A DNA stretch of 64,000 nt from an uncultured Clostridia bacterium (GTDB lineage Bacteria > Bacillota > Clostridia > Oscillospirales > Acutalibacteraceae): positions 54,685 to 118,684 of the forward strand of contig CAMVTS010000002.1 in assembly GCA_947170465.1 (NCBI GenBank). Direction: 5' to 3'. The notes beneath the pieces were generated by a model. The model did no database searches. It saw only the letters and a program-made list of their open reading frames with translations, and had not been told where the DNA came from. Shown here in pieces: positions 18,863-26,847 of the stretch. The number at the start of each line of letters is the position of its first letter. Within the stretch, counting starts at the first letter, position 1. A program made the translations under genes and the position numbers.

Positions 18863-19196
18863 TATCGCCTGTTGTTTGTAAAAGTGAGTACAGCAAAAAA
18901 ACAGGTTCGAATCCGTATCAATTTCATAAACCTGAATCTGTGAAAACCAAAATACAAAAATGACTAACAAAGCGCTTAGCAAGGCGCAAATCAGCAGCCA
19001 AATTTTCAACCAAAGGGTGGGATAAAATCTTTTAGATTACACCGTTTTATGCTATAATGGAAGCAATAAAATCGACATCTGTTTTAAAGTCTTTTATCAA
19101 AGAATAGTATGAGAAAGTATGATAGGCTGTTCTTGCCAAGGCGTGTGATGTATCTTGGCACAAACGACAAAGATACCAAAAAAAGACATATAAAAT
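18863..19196. other. Intergenic, no gene seen
   Basis: About 330 bases without a credible reading frame, between the end of the transpeptidase gene and the NhaP remnant. It holds an AT-rich stretch and one good extended -10 promoter at 19031-19058 reading rightward into sequence with no open reading frame. Confidence 0.6.
19031..19058 (+). promoter_or_regulatory. Extended -10 promoter with no obvious gene
   Basis: TTTAGA, 16-bp spacer, then TGC-TATAAT (TGn extended -10). It points into about 140 bases of non-coding DNA that ends at the perfect hairpin 19197-19222. It could drive a short RNA or be the orphaned promoter of a deleted gene. Confidence 0.4.
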
Positions 19197-19222
19197 CAGG
19201 GACTGCATTGTTGCAGTCCCTG
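19197..19222 (-). terminator. Intrinsic terminator, perfect 11-bp stem
   Basis: CAGGGACTGCA and TGCAGTCCCTG flank a TTGT loop. Read on the minus strand it follows the NhaP remnant's stop codon and is followed by a T-rich stretch, so it was that gene's terminator. On the plus strand the downstream T-run is weak. Confidence 0.75.
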
Positions 19223-19240
19223 TTGTTAATTAACGGGCGG

Positions 19241-19510
19241 TTATGCCCTGTTATGGATTGAGCGGTCAATTCTTTTATAGACCGGCTTGAGCGTCAGTCC
19301 TTGAATGACGGTCGTGAAGAATACGATTGCATAGGTGCCGCCCAGAATGATGTGGTAAATTTCCTCCGGTATCATCTCCTTGGCGCTCATGGCAAGGGCA
19401 ACGGACAGTCCGCCGCGCAAGCCGCCCCAGGTGAACAGCGTGATAAAGTTAAACCGGCTGAAACCGTCGGGAATTTTGCCCATTATCAGCGAGGAAAGCG
19501 ACAGGCTGCT
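19241..19510 (-). pseudogene. NhaP-type Na+/H+ antiporter, C-terminal remnant
   Basis: The last 90 residues of minus ORF 19241-19555 contain FTWGGLRGGLSVALAMS and TYAIVFFTTVIQGLTL, the conserved last membrane helices of CPA1/NhaP sodium-proton antiporters. The rest of the gene (about 300-500 residues in the family) is absent: upstream of about base 19510 the sequence becomes the AbiH remnant in the other orientation. The ATG in the ORF track therefore lies in foreign sequence. The natural stop and terminator remain, so the breakpoint removed the 5' part. Confidence 0.75.
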
Positions 19511-20135
19511 CACTCTTGCGATAGACGATCTGCCTCTGAAACATTTAATTCGCAATCCCTATGTTTTATGTTTCAATTATACAGAGTTTATTGAATCTGA
19601 ATATGGAGTTTCTCACGATAAAGTATGCTATATTCACGGTTGCCGTCAGAATAAAAACCAGCCATTGATCCTCGGTCATTTAGAGGGCGCTGCTGATGAT
19701 ATGTACGATTTTCAAGATATTCGTTTGCCGAGACGGAAGAATCCACTGGTTCAAATAGCGAGGGATAATATCATTAATAAGATTGTAGATTGCGATCAAT
19801 CACTTACAAAGCATTGTGATGAAATCATCTCTAAAAACGGCTGTTTTTTTGATAAGCTTGGAAATATCGATAATATCATTATCGTCGGCCATTCTTTGGC
19901 TGATGTAGACAGAGAGTATTTTCGTGAAATTATCCGCCGTAATAAAAATTGCAAGCAGTTAAAATGGTATTTTGGATGCTACGGCATCGGAGACTTGCGG
20001 CAAGTCAGCAGCTTTATCGAAGATTTGAATATTCCGAAAGAGAATACTTGCATTTTCAGAACGGATTTATTGAACTTGCGGTTTCGCCAATCAGCTGTGC
20101 AACCTGTCAAACAAGTTCCAAAGAAAAAAAGTTAG
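19503..20135 (+). pseudogene. AbiH-family abortive infection protein, truncated at its 5' end
   Basis: From about base 19503 the frame encodes LCFNYTEFIESEYG, YIHG, LILGHLEG and later IIIVGHSLADVDREYF, the ordered motifs of AbiH-family phage-defence proteins. The N-terminal part is missing and replaced by antisense NhaP sequence, so there is no native start codon. The frame ends in VPKKKS at an A7 run; removing one A there would continue it in the next frame for another 145 residues. AbiH proteins are predicted intracellular and block phage multiplication by an unclear mechanism; this copy is not functional as it stands. Confidence 0.7.
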
Positions 20136-20565
20136 AACATTATGTCATTCAGCTGATAAACAATTGCTTGTAAAAGCAGACGGCAACAGAATGTCGATAT
20201 TAAATTCCAATGAAGATGTATTGCTTTCGCATTTATTCATACAATCACCGAGATATGCTTTCCTTGACGAATCTGAACAATATTTGATTGTTGTTCTAAA
20301 AGGTCAGCTCAGCGGAATATTTGTCTATCGTAAATGTGAGACAACATGGGAACTGATAGATGAGCTTCCGTCCGGAGATCATCCCATCATCAACCGGAGG
20401 CTGAAAAAAGTATTCTTGGATCAACATCTTCTGACATTCGTTTATAACAACAGAGTAAGAACATATGATTTATCCACGGGCAATTTGATTAAAAATGAAA
20501 GTTCGAGGGGCGCAAAAGACAAGGCGTTTGCAGGAACAAAGATTACTCGATATTTCAATAATTAA
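20136..20565 (+). pseudogene. Frameshifted continuation of the AbiH-like remnant
   Basis: Codons from base 20025 to 20565 in frame 1 are open downstream of the A7 run and read through LCHSADKQLLVKADGNRMS. The track start at 20164 is a TTG without a ribosome binding site, so this is more likely the tail of the AbiH frame than a gene. The repeated strand pattern (YLIVVLKGQLSGIFVYR, LLTFVYNNRVRTYDLS) suggests a beta-propeller-like tail. It ends just before the truncated group II intron. Confidence 0.45.
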
Positions 20566-20600
20566 TATATGATTTACTATGCGATAATTCTTTTATAGCT

Positions 20601-21443
20601 AACGTACCGCAAGACAAGTTAATGAGTTATGTCGGACGAGTCATTCACGACGGAGATACGGAATCCTTAATCAGAAGGTATCTGAAAGCTGGAGTAATGG
20701 TAAAGGGCAAATACGAATCAACAAAAGTCGGCACACCACAAGGCGGAAATCTGTCACCGTTACTGAGCAATATTATGCTCAATGAGCTTGACAAAGAGCT
20801 TGAAAGGCGAGAGTTACGCTTCACAAGATATGCAGATGATTGTGTAATAGTGGTAAAGAGCGAAGCTGCAGCAAAGAGAGTAATGTACACTGTAACAAGT
20901 TGGATTGAAAGAAAACTCGGCTTAAAGGTAAACGCAACAAAAACGCATATCACGAAGCCGACAAAAATCAAATACTTGGGTTTTGGATTCTGGAAATCCA
21001 AAGAGGGTTGGAGAGCAAGACCACACCAAGACTCCGTTGCAAAGTATAAGAGAAAAATCAAGAAACTATGCAAGAGAAGTTGGAGCGTAAGTCTGACACA
21101 CCGTATTGAAAAGCTTAACGCTGTTACAAGAGGCTGGAGTAACTACTTTGCGCTCGGTGACATGAAAACCGCTATGACAAAGGTAGATGAACATCTTAGG
21201 GTGCAAACGATTGTCATCATCTGGAAACAGTGGAAGGTGCCAAAGAAACGGGAATGGGGATTAAGAAAACTCGGAGTGTCACCCAATATGGCTCACAAAG
21301 TGAGCGGAATGGGAAATAGGTACATTGCTGTAGCCAACAACCGCACGATTAAGTGGGCAATCACAAAAGAAAAACTGACCAAGCGAGGCTTAGTCAGTCC
21401 TTTAGATTACTATCTTAATCAGCATACTTTGAAATTAAATTGA
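20601..21443 (+). pseudogene. ltrA: Group II intron reverse transcriptase/maturase, 5'-truncated
   Basis: An open frame joins the preceding junk at about base 20600 and encodes the second half of an intron-encoded protein: VGTPQGGNLSPLLSN (RT block 4), the catalytic RYADDC (block 5), LGLKVNATKTHI, KYLGF (block 7), the maturase domain and the C-terminal LTKRGLVSPLDYYL. RT blocks 0-3 and the start codon are gone, so it cannot make an active enzyme; family proteins are about 420-470 residues. The ORF-track ATG at 20622 is an internal methionine. Confidence 0.85.
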
Positions 21444-21475
21444 ACCGCCGTATGCCGAACGGCACGTACGGTGGT
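21443..21475 (+). ncRNA. Domain V of group II intron 1
   Basis: AACCGCCGTATGCC, a GAAC tetraloop and GGCACGTACGGTGGT fold into the 34-nt domain V hairpin with its two-base bulge, the catalytic core of group II ribozymes, at the usual place just after the maturase stop codon. Confidence 0.8.
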
Positions 21476-21985
21476 GTGCTGTGAAAGGCGCATAGGAGAT
21501 GATGGTAGGTCCATCGACAGGGACTGAATCAGGCAGACCTGTCAAACAACCTTCGTCTGCTTCGGTAAAGAGCCGAGGTAGTAAGCACAGAAGGAAAAAG
21601 CTGTACAAAACGGCTATGTATGATATACAAAGACGAACGCAAGTGAACCCTTGAAGAAGTGCCGATAGCGTGAGTTTCGTCAAAACCTGTTTCTCAACAC
21701 TAAGCAGGGAAAAGAACGGAATAAGCCTGAGTTTGACCGTTCGGCGAACGGCATTAAGAGGGCGTGAGTGTATGTCAGGCTCTTATGCGAAACACAGGAA
21801 CCTGAACGGTTATGATAAGTGAAAACGCACAAGCAACAGAAATGCAAGGCGGAAATAGCGATGAGCCGTGCAGGGGCGGAGATACCCGCAGTAGTGAAGA
21901 AGCGGTTGTAATGACCGTGGAGCAAAGGGGGATCCGTATTCAACTCAGAATATATGGAACAACCGATAGGGAGGATTTCATAGAA

Positions 21986-23218
21986 ATGGGGAAACCGTTT
22001 AACATTTCCAAACAGGCAGTATATGAAGCCTACAAAAGAGTAAAAGCCAACAGAGGAAGCGCAGGAGTCGATAATGTAACCATAGAAGACTTTGAAGTTA
22101 ACCTCGGCGATAACTTGTACAAAATCTGGAACAGAATGAGCTCGGGAAGTTATTTTCCTCAACCCGTCAAACTGGTGGAAATACCGAAGAAGTCAGGCGG
22201 AAAAAGAGGACTCGGAATCCCGACAGTCAGTGACAGAATAGCGCAAATGACGGCGAAGCTGTACATTGAACCAAGATTAGAACAGATTTTTCACGATGAT
22301 TCATATGGCTACAGACCTAACAAAAGCGCAATTGAAGCGATAGGGCAGGCGAGAAAGAGATGTTGGAGATATGATTATGTCATCGAATTCGACATCAAAG
22401 GCTTGTTTGACAATATTGACCACGCATTGCTGATGAAAGCGGTTAAGAAGCACATTCAGGAAAAGTGGCTGATTCTCTACATCAAAAGATGGCTGAGAGC
22501 GCCGTTCGTGACAGCAGACGGAGAAATAAAAGAAAGAACAAGCGGAACTCCGCAGGGAGGAGTCATCAGTCCTGTTCTGGCTAATCTGTTTTTGCACTAT
22601 GTCTTTGACAGATGGATGGAGATATATTCACCTAAAACTCCGTTTGAGAGATACGCCGACGACGCAGTCGTGCATTGCAGGACTGAGCAAGAGGCAAATC
22701 TTACCTTGCAAAAGCTGAACAGAAGATTTAACGAATGCGGATTGGAACTGCACCCCGATAAAACTAAGGTGGTTTACTGTAAGGATAAAGACAGACCGAA
22801 GAACTATGCTGTGACAGAGTTTGACTTTTTGGGATATACCTTCAAGGGAATATGGATTAAAGACAGACTCGGGAGATTACAGCAGAATTTTCTGCCCTTT
22901 GTGAGCAAGAGATCCGCAAAAAGCTTCAGAGATAAGATAAAATCGTTTGAACTGCACAAGAAAACAGGAAGCAAAATAGAAATGATAGCCGAGCTGATAA
23001 ATCCAATGGTTCGCGGCTGGCTGAACTATTTCATGAGCTACTGCAAATCTGCGGTAAAGTACACGATGAAATGTCTGAACGACAGGCTGTGCCGATGGTC
23101 GATGCGCAAATACAAACGCTTTAGAGGACATAAAATGCGAGCAAAAGAATGGCTTGGTGGACTTGCAAAAAGAGAGCCCAATATGTTTGCGCACTGGGCT
23201 CTCGGTTGGAAACCTTAA
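21986..23218 (+). CDS. ltrA: Group II intron reverse transcriptase/maturase, intact
   Basis: A 410-residue protein starting at ATG 21986 (MGKPFNISKQ) behind GGGAGG; the track start 21812 would place translation inside the structured ribozyme. All expected parts are visible: VEIPKKSGGKRGLGIP (RT block 2), YGYRPNKSA, EFDIKGLFDNID (block 3), SGTPQGGVISPVLANL (block 4), the catalytic YADDAVV, LELHPDKTK, FDFLGYTF, and a C-terminal maturase domain ending MFAHWALGW. There is no HNH endonuclease domain, as in many bacterial introns that target terminators or single-stranded DNA. It acts with its intron RNA for splicing and retrohoming. This copy looks functional. Confidence 0.9.
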   Translation: MGKPFNISKQAVYEAYKRVKANRGSAGVDNVTIEDFEVNLGDNLYKIWNRMSSGSYFPQPVKLVEIPKKSGGKRGLGIPTVSDRIAQMTAKLYIEPRLEQIFHDDSYGYRPNKSAIEAIGQARKRCWRYDYVIEFDIKGLFDNIDHALLMKAVKKHIQEKWLILYIKRWLRAPFVTADGEIKERTSGTPQGGVISPVLANLFLHYVFDRWMEIYSPKTPFERYADDAVVHCRTEQEANLTLQKLNRRFNECGLELHPDKTKVVYCKDKDRPKNYAVTEFDFLGYTFKGIWIKDRLGRLQQNFLPFVSKRSAKSFRDKIKSFELHKKTGSKIEMIAELINPMVRGWLNYFMSYCKSAVKYTMKCLNDRLCRWSMRKYKRFRGHKMRAKEWLGGLAKREPNMFAHWALGWKP

Positions 23219-23230
23219 CGGGAATACGAG

Positions 23231-23264
23231 GAGCCGTGTGAAGTGAGAGCTTCACGCACGGTTC
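23231..23264 (+). ncRNA. Domain V of group II intron 2
   Basis: GAGCCGTGTGAAGTGAGAGC paired with TTCACGCACGGTTC gives the conserved domain V hairpin 12 bases after the maturase stop codon. Domain VI follows to about 23304. Confidence 0.85.
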
Positions 23265-23337
23265 TGTGAGAGCCTTGCGGTGAAACTCCACTTGGCTACT
23301 CGACTGAGAGGATAGAAAAAATCTACCCTACTCGATC

Positions 23338-23529
23338 CTATTTTTGATTATCTCTTTCCATCGTCTCTTTAACAGCTCGATAGATAAACGCATTCACGGA
23401 TTCGCCCATTTTTTCTGCGTGTTTTTTTAGTATTTCGCGTTCGCCTTTAGGGACGCGAAATCTAACTTCATCAAGTTTTTCGGTTATATATTTTTTGCTT
23501 GCTTTGCGCTGAGATTCATTGGTTGCCAT
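23338..23529 (-). CDS. Ribbon-helix-helix DNA-binding protein
   Basis: A 63-residue protein: basic N-terminal arm, a strand EVRFRVPKG, then helices EREILKKHAEKMGES and VNAFIYRAVKETMER, the Arc/MetJ-type ribbon-helix-helix layout. Such short proteins are common repressors on Bacillota integrative elements. GGAG lies upstream of the ATG. It is divergent from the leader RNA/excisionase/integrase operon with the promoter 23600-23628 between them, whose imperfect CATAT...ATATG symmetry could be its operator. Intron 1 ends two bases after its stop codon. Repression of the element is inferred, not shown. Confidence 0.75.
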   Translation of the reverse strand: MATNESQRKASKKYITEKLDEVRFRVPKGEREILKKHAEKMGESVNAFIYRAVKETMERDNQK

Positions 23530-23599
23530 TCTCTCATCTCCATTCCTTTAATATCATAATACTTGTTTTCGTTTTTTTCAAGGAAAAATAAAAAAGTTC

Positions 23600-23628
23600 T
23601 TGACATATGAGCCCATATATGATATAAT
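23600..23628 (+). promoter_or_regulatory. Consensus promoter of the leader/xis-int operon
   Basis: TTGACA, 17-bp spacer, TATAAT: a perfect sigma-A promoter. The spacer contains CATATGAGCCCATATATG, an imperfect inverted repeat suited to a dimeric repressor such as the divergent RHH protein. Confidence 0.8.
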
Positions 23629-23634
23629 TATTTC

Positions 23635-23859
23635 AGAAAAAAGAAATAACGGCAGCATGTAAGAGTTGGCGCTCTTATATGCCTGCGCAGGTGGTTGCAG
23701 CACCTACACAACGGATAAATCCGCACCGCTGATATAAGTATACCTATTGTTGCGTAAAAAAGCAATAGGCAAATTGCTGAAATATTCAGGGAGTGGAATA
23801 GTCCGTCAGTCATCAGATATGATACCGTGTAGGGAATACCCACACGGTTTTTCTTTTTC
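23635..23859 (+). ncRNA. Structured leader RNA upstream of the excisionase
   Basis: About 225 bases without an open reading frame, between a consensus promoter and an intrinsic terminator. By eye it forms a 10-bp stem CATGTAAGAG/CTCTTATATG, a second hairpin AGGTG/CACCT, a third CCTATTG/CAATAGG, and the terminator. I cannot match it to a known riboswitch or T-box. It could be an attenuating leader controlling xis/int or a separate small RNA. Confidence 0.6.
23825..23859 (+). terminator. Intrinsic terminator before the excisionase
   Basis: CCGTGT-A-GGG, loop AATA, CCC-ACACGG, then TTTTTCTTTTT. It lies 29 bases before the xis start codon, with the ribosome binding site immediately after it, so read-through is needed to express xis and int. 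Confidence 0.85.
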
Positions 23860-23887
23860 CTAATACTATCTTTAGGAGGTCATTCTG

Positions 23888-24124
23888 ATGACGAAAAGCA
23901 CAAATGAAAAAAGACATGAAATGGGAGAAAACTATCTTACCGTTTCCGAGGTAATGCGTTATCTCAAAATCAGCCGTTCCGGCGCTTACGCGCTCACGCA
24001 TCGCAAGGATTTCCCTGTATGCCTGATTGGCGGTACGATTCGCATTCCGGAATCCTTGTTCCTTATCTGGCTCAAAAAGCAGACCTATGTTCCGGCATCA
24101 ATTGCTGAGAACGTCAGCGCGTAA
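23888..24124 (+). CDS. xis: Excisionase-like helix-turn-helix protein
   Basis: A 78-residue protein with AGGAGG nine bases upstream. LTVSEVMRYLKISRSGAYAL is a MerR/excisionase-type winged helix-turn-helix, followed by the wing segment PVCLIGGTIRIPESLF and a conserved WLKKQ. Family role: bending DNA at attachment sites and steering the integrase toward excision. It is 15 bp upstream of the integrase gene, the usual xis-int order. Expression probably depends on the leader and terminator just upstream. The position and size make an alternative role as a plain regulator less likely. Confidence 0.8.
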   Translation: MTKSTNEKRHEMGENYLTVSEVMRYLKISRSGAYALTHRKDFPVCLIGGTIRIPESLFLIWLKKQTYVPASIAENVSA

Positions 24125-24139
24125 GGAGGTGCTGATACG

Positions 24140-25252
24140 ATGGCTAAGAAGCGCGGAAAAGGCGAAGGTTCTGTACAGAAGCTGAAAAACGGTCAGTGGC
24201 GCGGCTTGATCATGGACGGCTACACCGACGAAGGCAGGAGAAATATGGTGAGCTTTTCTGCACCGACGAAATCGGAGGTTATGCAAAAGATTCGCCAATA
24301 CTGGACAGACAAAGAAAACCATCTGCACATTGACCGCAAGATGCTTTTCAAAGATTTTGCAGAAGAATGGTACAAAGATCTGAAAGGACAGGTAGAAGAA
24401 TCAACCTACGCAGGCTATCGCTACACCCTGAATATTCTGGAGGATTACTTCGGCAAAATTAAGCTGGTGGATTTGATCCCCTTGGATATCAACAAGTTCT
24501 ATCGTGAAATGAGAGCTCGCTACTCTGACTCATATCTCCGCAAGTTCCGGACGATGCTGATTCAGATTTACGACTTTGCCGACGACAACGGGCTTGTCAG
24601 CAGAAATCCGGCGAGACATTCCATGTCGATCAAAGCATCTCAGTTTCAGCAGAATCTGAAAGATGCCTTCAGCGAAGCAGAAACGGAGATTCTCCTCAGA
24701 GATCTTCCAAACAGCATGATGGGAAACAGTATCCGCCTGCTGCTTGGCACAGGCATGCGCGTACAGGAGCTTTTAGCGCTGACTAAGGACGATATCGCAC
24801 CGGACGGCTCTACGATACGCATCAATAAGGCGGTGCAGACGGTAAACGGAAAGTCAAAACTCGGCCCTCCGAAAAGCAAGCGGAGTTACCGTACCATTCC
24901 TGTTCCGAACAAATATATACCCTATGCGCTGTATATTCGCTCTCACGGTGAACAGCCTTTCCTTTGGACGCTGTCATATAAAAGTGCGCTGTGCGGCGTT
25001 AAAACCTTCAGAAACAAGTACAAGTGTGTACTCGACAATATTGCCGGTGTTCGATCTTTATGTCCGCACTGCTGCCGACATACCTATATTACGCGTCTGC
25101 AGGCAAAGGGCGTACCTATGGAGACAATCTCTCGACTTGCCGGTCATGGGAAAATTGAGATAACAGACGGTTATCTCCATACGTCTATCGATACCCTTGC
25201 GCAGGCAGTTGAAACGCTCAACGATGATCTGGAGGAGAAACAGCATGAGTGA
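24140..25252 (+). CDS. int: Tyrosine recombinase / integrase
   Basis: A 370-residue protein behind AAGGAGG. It has an arm-type DNA-binding N-terminus (GEGSVQKLKNGQWRGLI), a SAM-like core-binding domain (about 70-165) and a catalytic domain with all residues: GMRVQEL arginine near 205, the HCCRHTY histidine-arginine box near 309, GHGK near 334 and the nucleophile in DGYLH near 343. It integrates and, with Xis, excises an integrative element by site-specific strand exchange. The last codons overlap the start of the helicase gene (ATGAGTGA). The attachment site is not identified in the window. Confidence 0.9.
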   Translation: MAKKRGKGEGSVQKLKNGQWRGLIMDGYTDEGRRNMVSFSAPTKSEVMQKIRQYWTDKENHLHIDRKMLFKDFAEEWYKDLKGQVEESTYAGYRYTLNILEDYFGKIKLVDLIPLDINKFYREMRARYSDSYLRKFRTMLIQIYDFADDNGLVSRNPARHSMSIKASQFQQNLKDAFSEAETEILLRDLPNSMMGNSIRLLLGTGMRVQELLALTKDDIAPDGSTIRINKAVQTVNGKSKLGPPKSKRSYRTIPVPNKYIPYALYIRSHGEQPFLWTLSYKSALCGVKTFRNKYKCVLDNIAGVRSLCPHCCRHTYITRLQAKGVPMETISRLAGHGKIEITDGYLHTSIDTLAQAVETLNDDLEEKQHE

Positions 25253-26753
25253 AAAAAGAAGAGGAGATTATATGCTCAATGCTATGAAGAAAATTCACCT
25301 GTCCGGAGACAGTTTCACCGATATGGTGACGCTGTTCAATCATTGCAAGGGATATTCCGATAATGCGATTCTGCAAGAGGATTTAATGTATTTGTGTACA
25401 AACGGATCGCTTGTGCTTGACAGTGGAAAGGTGAGTTCAGGTTATATAGCTTCATGCGAGCAGACAGCGGCAAAGTATCTGGCAGAGATTCTGCAAAACA
25501 ACTTGATTGAAAGCCCTGCTCCGTTAAAATCTGTCAAGGTTAATGGAATTGAACTTTGCGCCGAACAAAGACGTGCCATTTCTATCTCATTGTCTCACCG
25601 ACTGTCGTTGATTCTCGGTGGAGCGGGAACAGGTAAATCGACGCTGATACGAGGAATCATCAATACATACAATCAATCTGCAGGATCTTATGTTGCCGTT
25701 GCACCCACAGGCAAAGCAGCTGTGAATTTGCGTATCAAGAGTGGAGTGCGGAGCATGACGGTACACAGCTTACTTGGGCTCGGTATCGAAACGACAGAAG
25801 ACAGAGTGGATTGGAGTTCGATCGGGCTGATCATTGTTGATGAAGCAGGCATGTTGACGATCGAAATGCTGTCCAGTATGCTGGAACACTGCAGAAAAGA
25901 TTGCCGAATCATCCTGATCGGCGACGCCAATCAGCTTCAATCCGTCGGAGCAGGCAATGTAATCTCCGACCTGATGAAGCTGAACTTCCCGGTGACTCAG
26001 TTATTACAGAATCACCGTCAGCAAGACAAGACATCCGCCTTGTCGCAGAACATTCAAAACTTCTCATGGTTCAGCGGATTAGAAGATTTTCAGTTTGACA
26101 ACAGCTTCGTGCTGATGGATATGCCGGAATACCGTATGCAGAAATATATCTGCGAAGAAGCAGCAAAGCGTTATTCCAATAACGAGAGCTTCCAACTGCT
26201 TTCGCCTGTCAATCGCAGCGGCAATCTTTCCGTGAGCAGTCTGAACAATGCCTTGCATGCGGCGGTCAATCCGTGCGCTGACAAATCGGAGATCATTGAC
26301 AACGGAAATGATTTGATGTGGAACGGTGACAGAATTCTTGTGATTCAAAACAATCACTCACTCGGATATTGTAACGGAGATATTGGCAGACTGCGCATGT
26401 ACCCCGAAGAGAGTCCGTTAAATCTTGCAGCGCTTGATTTTGAGGACGGGAGAACCGGCTATTTGCCCACCGTCGATCAATTCAACGATCTGAGGCTGGG
26501 ATATGCGATCACGGTTCACAAGAGCCAGGGAGGAGAATATGATTCAGTGATTTTGCCGCTGTGTGAATACAATCGAAATATGCTGACAAGAAATTTGTTA
26601 TATACCGCTATATCCCGAGCGAAAAAGCAGGTAATTCTCGTTGGCAAGCCGAAAATGCTTGACTTTGCGGTTCGTAATTATCCTAAGAAGCGCCATTCAT
26701 CTCTTGTGCAGAAAACACTTCAATTCATGAAAAATCGTATATCCGCGGCATAA
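25245..26753 (+). CDS. RecD2-like ATP-dependent helicase
   Basis: A 502-residue protein starting at ATG 25245 inside the end of int, with GGAGGAG at the correct distance; the track start 25197 lies within int and lacks a site. Motifs of the RecD/TraA superfamily 1 helicases: Walker A GGAGTGKST near 124, VAPTGKAA (motif Ia), TVHSLLG, Walker B IIVDEAGML near 196, GDANQLQSVGAG (motif III), and a C-terminal UvrD-type AITVHKSQGGEYD near 424 and LYTAISRAKKQV (motif VI). RecD2 is usually about 740 residues, so this is a short form lacking the N-terminal helix-hairpin-helix part. It is translationally coupled to the integrase and probably serves element processing or replication. Confidence 0.85.
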   Translation: MSEKRRGDYMLNAMKKIHLSGDSFTDMVTLFNHCKGYSDNAILQEDLMYLCTNGSLVLDSGKVSSGYIASCEQTAAKYLAEILQNNLIESPAPLKSVKVNGIELCAEQRRAISISLSHRLSLILGGAGTGKSTLIRGIINTYNQSAGSYVAVAPTGKAAVNLRIKSGVRSMTVHSLLGLGIETTEDRVDWSSIGLIIVDEAGMLTIEMLSSMLEHCRKDCRIILIGDANQLQSVGAGNVISDLMKLNFPVTQLLQNHRQQDKTSALSQNIQNFSWFSGLEDFQFDNSFVLMDMPEYRMQKYICEEAAKRYSNNESFQLLSPVNRSGNLSVSSLNNALHAAVNPCADKSEIIDNGNDLMWNGDRILVIQNNHSLGYCNGDIGRLRMYPEESPLNLAALDFEDGRTGYLPTVDQFNDLRLGYAITVHKSQGGEYDSVILPLCEYNRNMLTRNLLYTAISRAKKQVILVGKPKMLDFAVRNYPKKRHSSLVQKTLQFMKNRISAA

Positions 26754-26754
26754 C

Positions 26755-26847
26755 AAAAAAGGACAGGTATGATGTCCCAACCCCGAAAATTAGTTCTTAG
26801 GTCTAACTTTCGGGGGTCGGGACAAAGATTCATTCCTGCCCTTTTTT
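26755..26847. terminator. Large bidirectional terminator between convergent genes
   Basis: Two nested stems: outer AAAAAAGGACAGG with CCTGCCCTTTTTT, inner GTCCCAACCCCGAAAATTAG with CTAACTTTCGGGGGTCGGGAC. The outer stem has A- and T-runs, so it can terminate transcription both ways. The right part overlaps the last codons of the minus-strand gene. Confidence 0.75.

Larger units (their letters stand above)
21476..23304 (+). mobile_element. Group II intron 2, nested in domain VI of intron 1
   Basis: A second intron with its own ribozyme (structured leader 21.48-21.98 kb, including the AATGACCGTGGAGCAAAGGG segment typical of the region before the ORF), an intact maturase and domains V and VI. 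The 5' end is put near 21476 (GTGCTGTG, approximating GUGYG) and the 3' end near 23304 (CTACTCGAC). Joining the flanks restores a plausible domain VI for intron 1. Exact boundaries are uncertain by a few bases. Confidence 0.65.
20601..23336 (+). mobile_element. Group II intron 1, 5'-truncated and interrupted by intron 2
   Basis: The 5' ribozyme domains and the N-terminal half of the reverse transcriptase are missing. Domain V is present at about 21443-21475 (CCGCCGTA paired with TACGGTGG around a CCGAACGG tip). Domain VI is split: its distal part GAGGATAG...CTACCCTACTCGAT lies at 23306-23336 after a complete second intron. The 3' end CTACTCGAT falls two bases before the stop codon of the minus-strand RHH gene. 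Confidence 0.7.

Noticed and set aside
20164-20565. 133-aa ORF as an independent gene
   Set aside because: Starts at a TTG without a ribosome binding site, and the open frame continues upstream into the AbiH remnant, so a frameshifted tail is more likely.
21680-22162. Minus-strand ORFs within the group II introns (e.g. 21680-22162, 20645-21073)
   Set aside because: They lie antisense to the ribozyme and maturase, lack start signals and match no family.
23640-23860. T-box or c-di-GMP riboswitch upstream of xis
   Set aside because: No T-box GGTGGNACCGCG core and no c-di-GMP riboswitch consensus could be found; downstream genes are also not typical targets.
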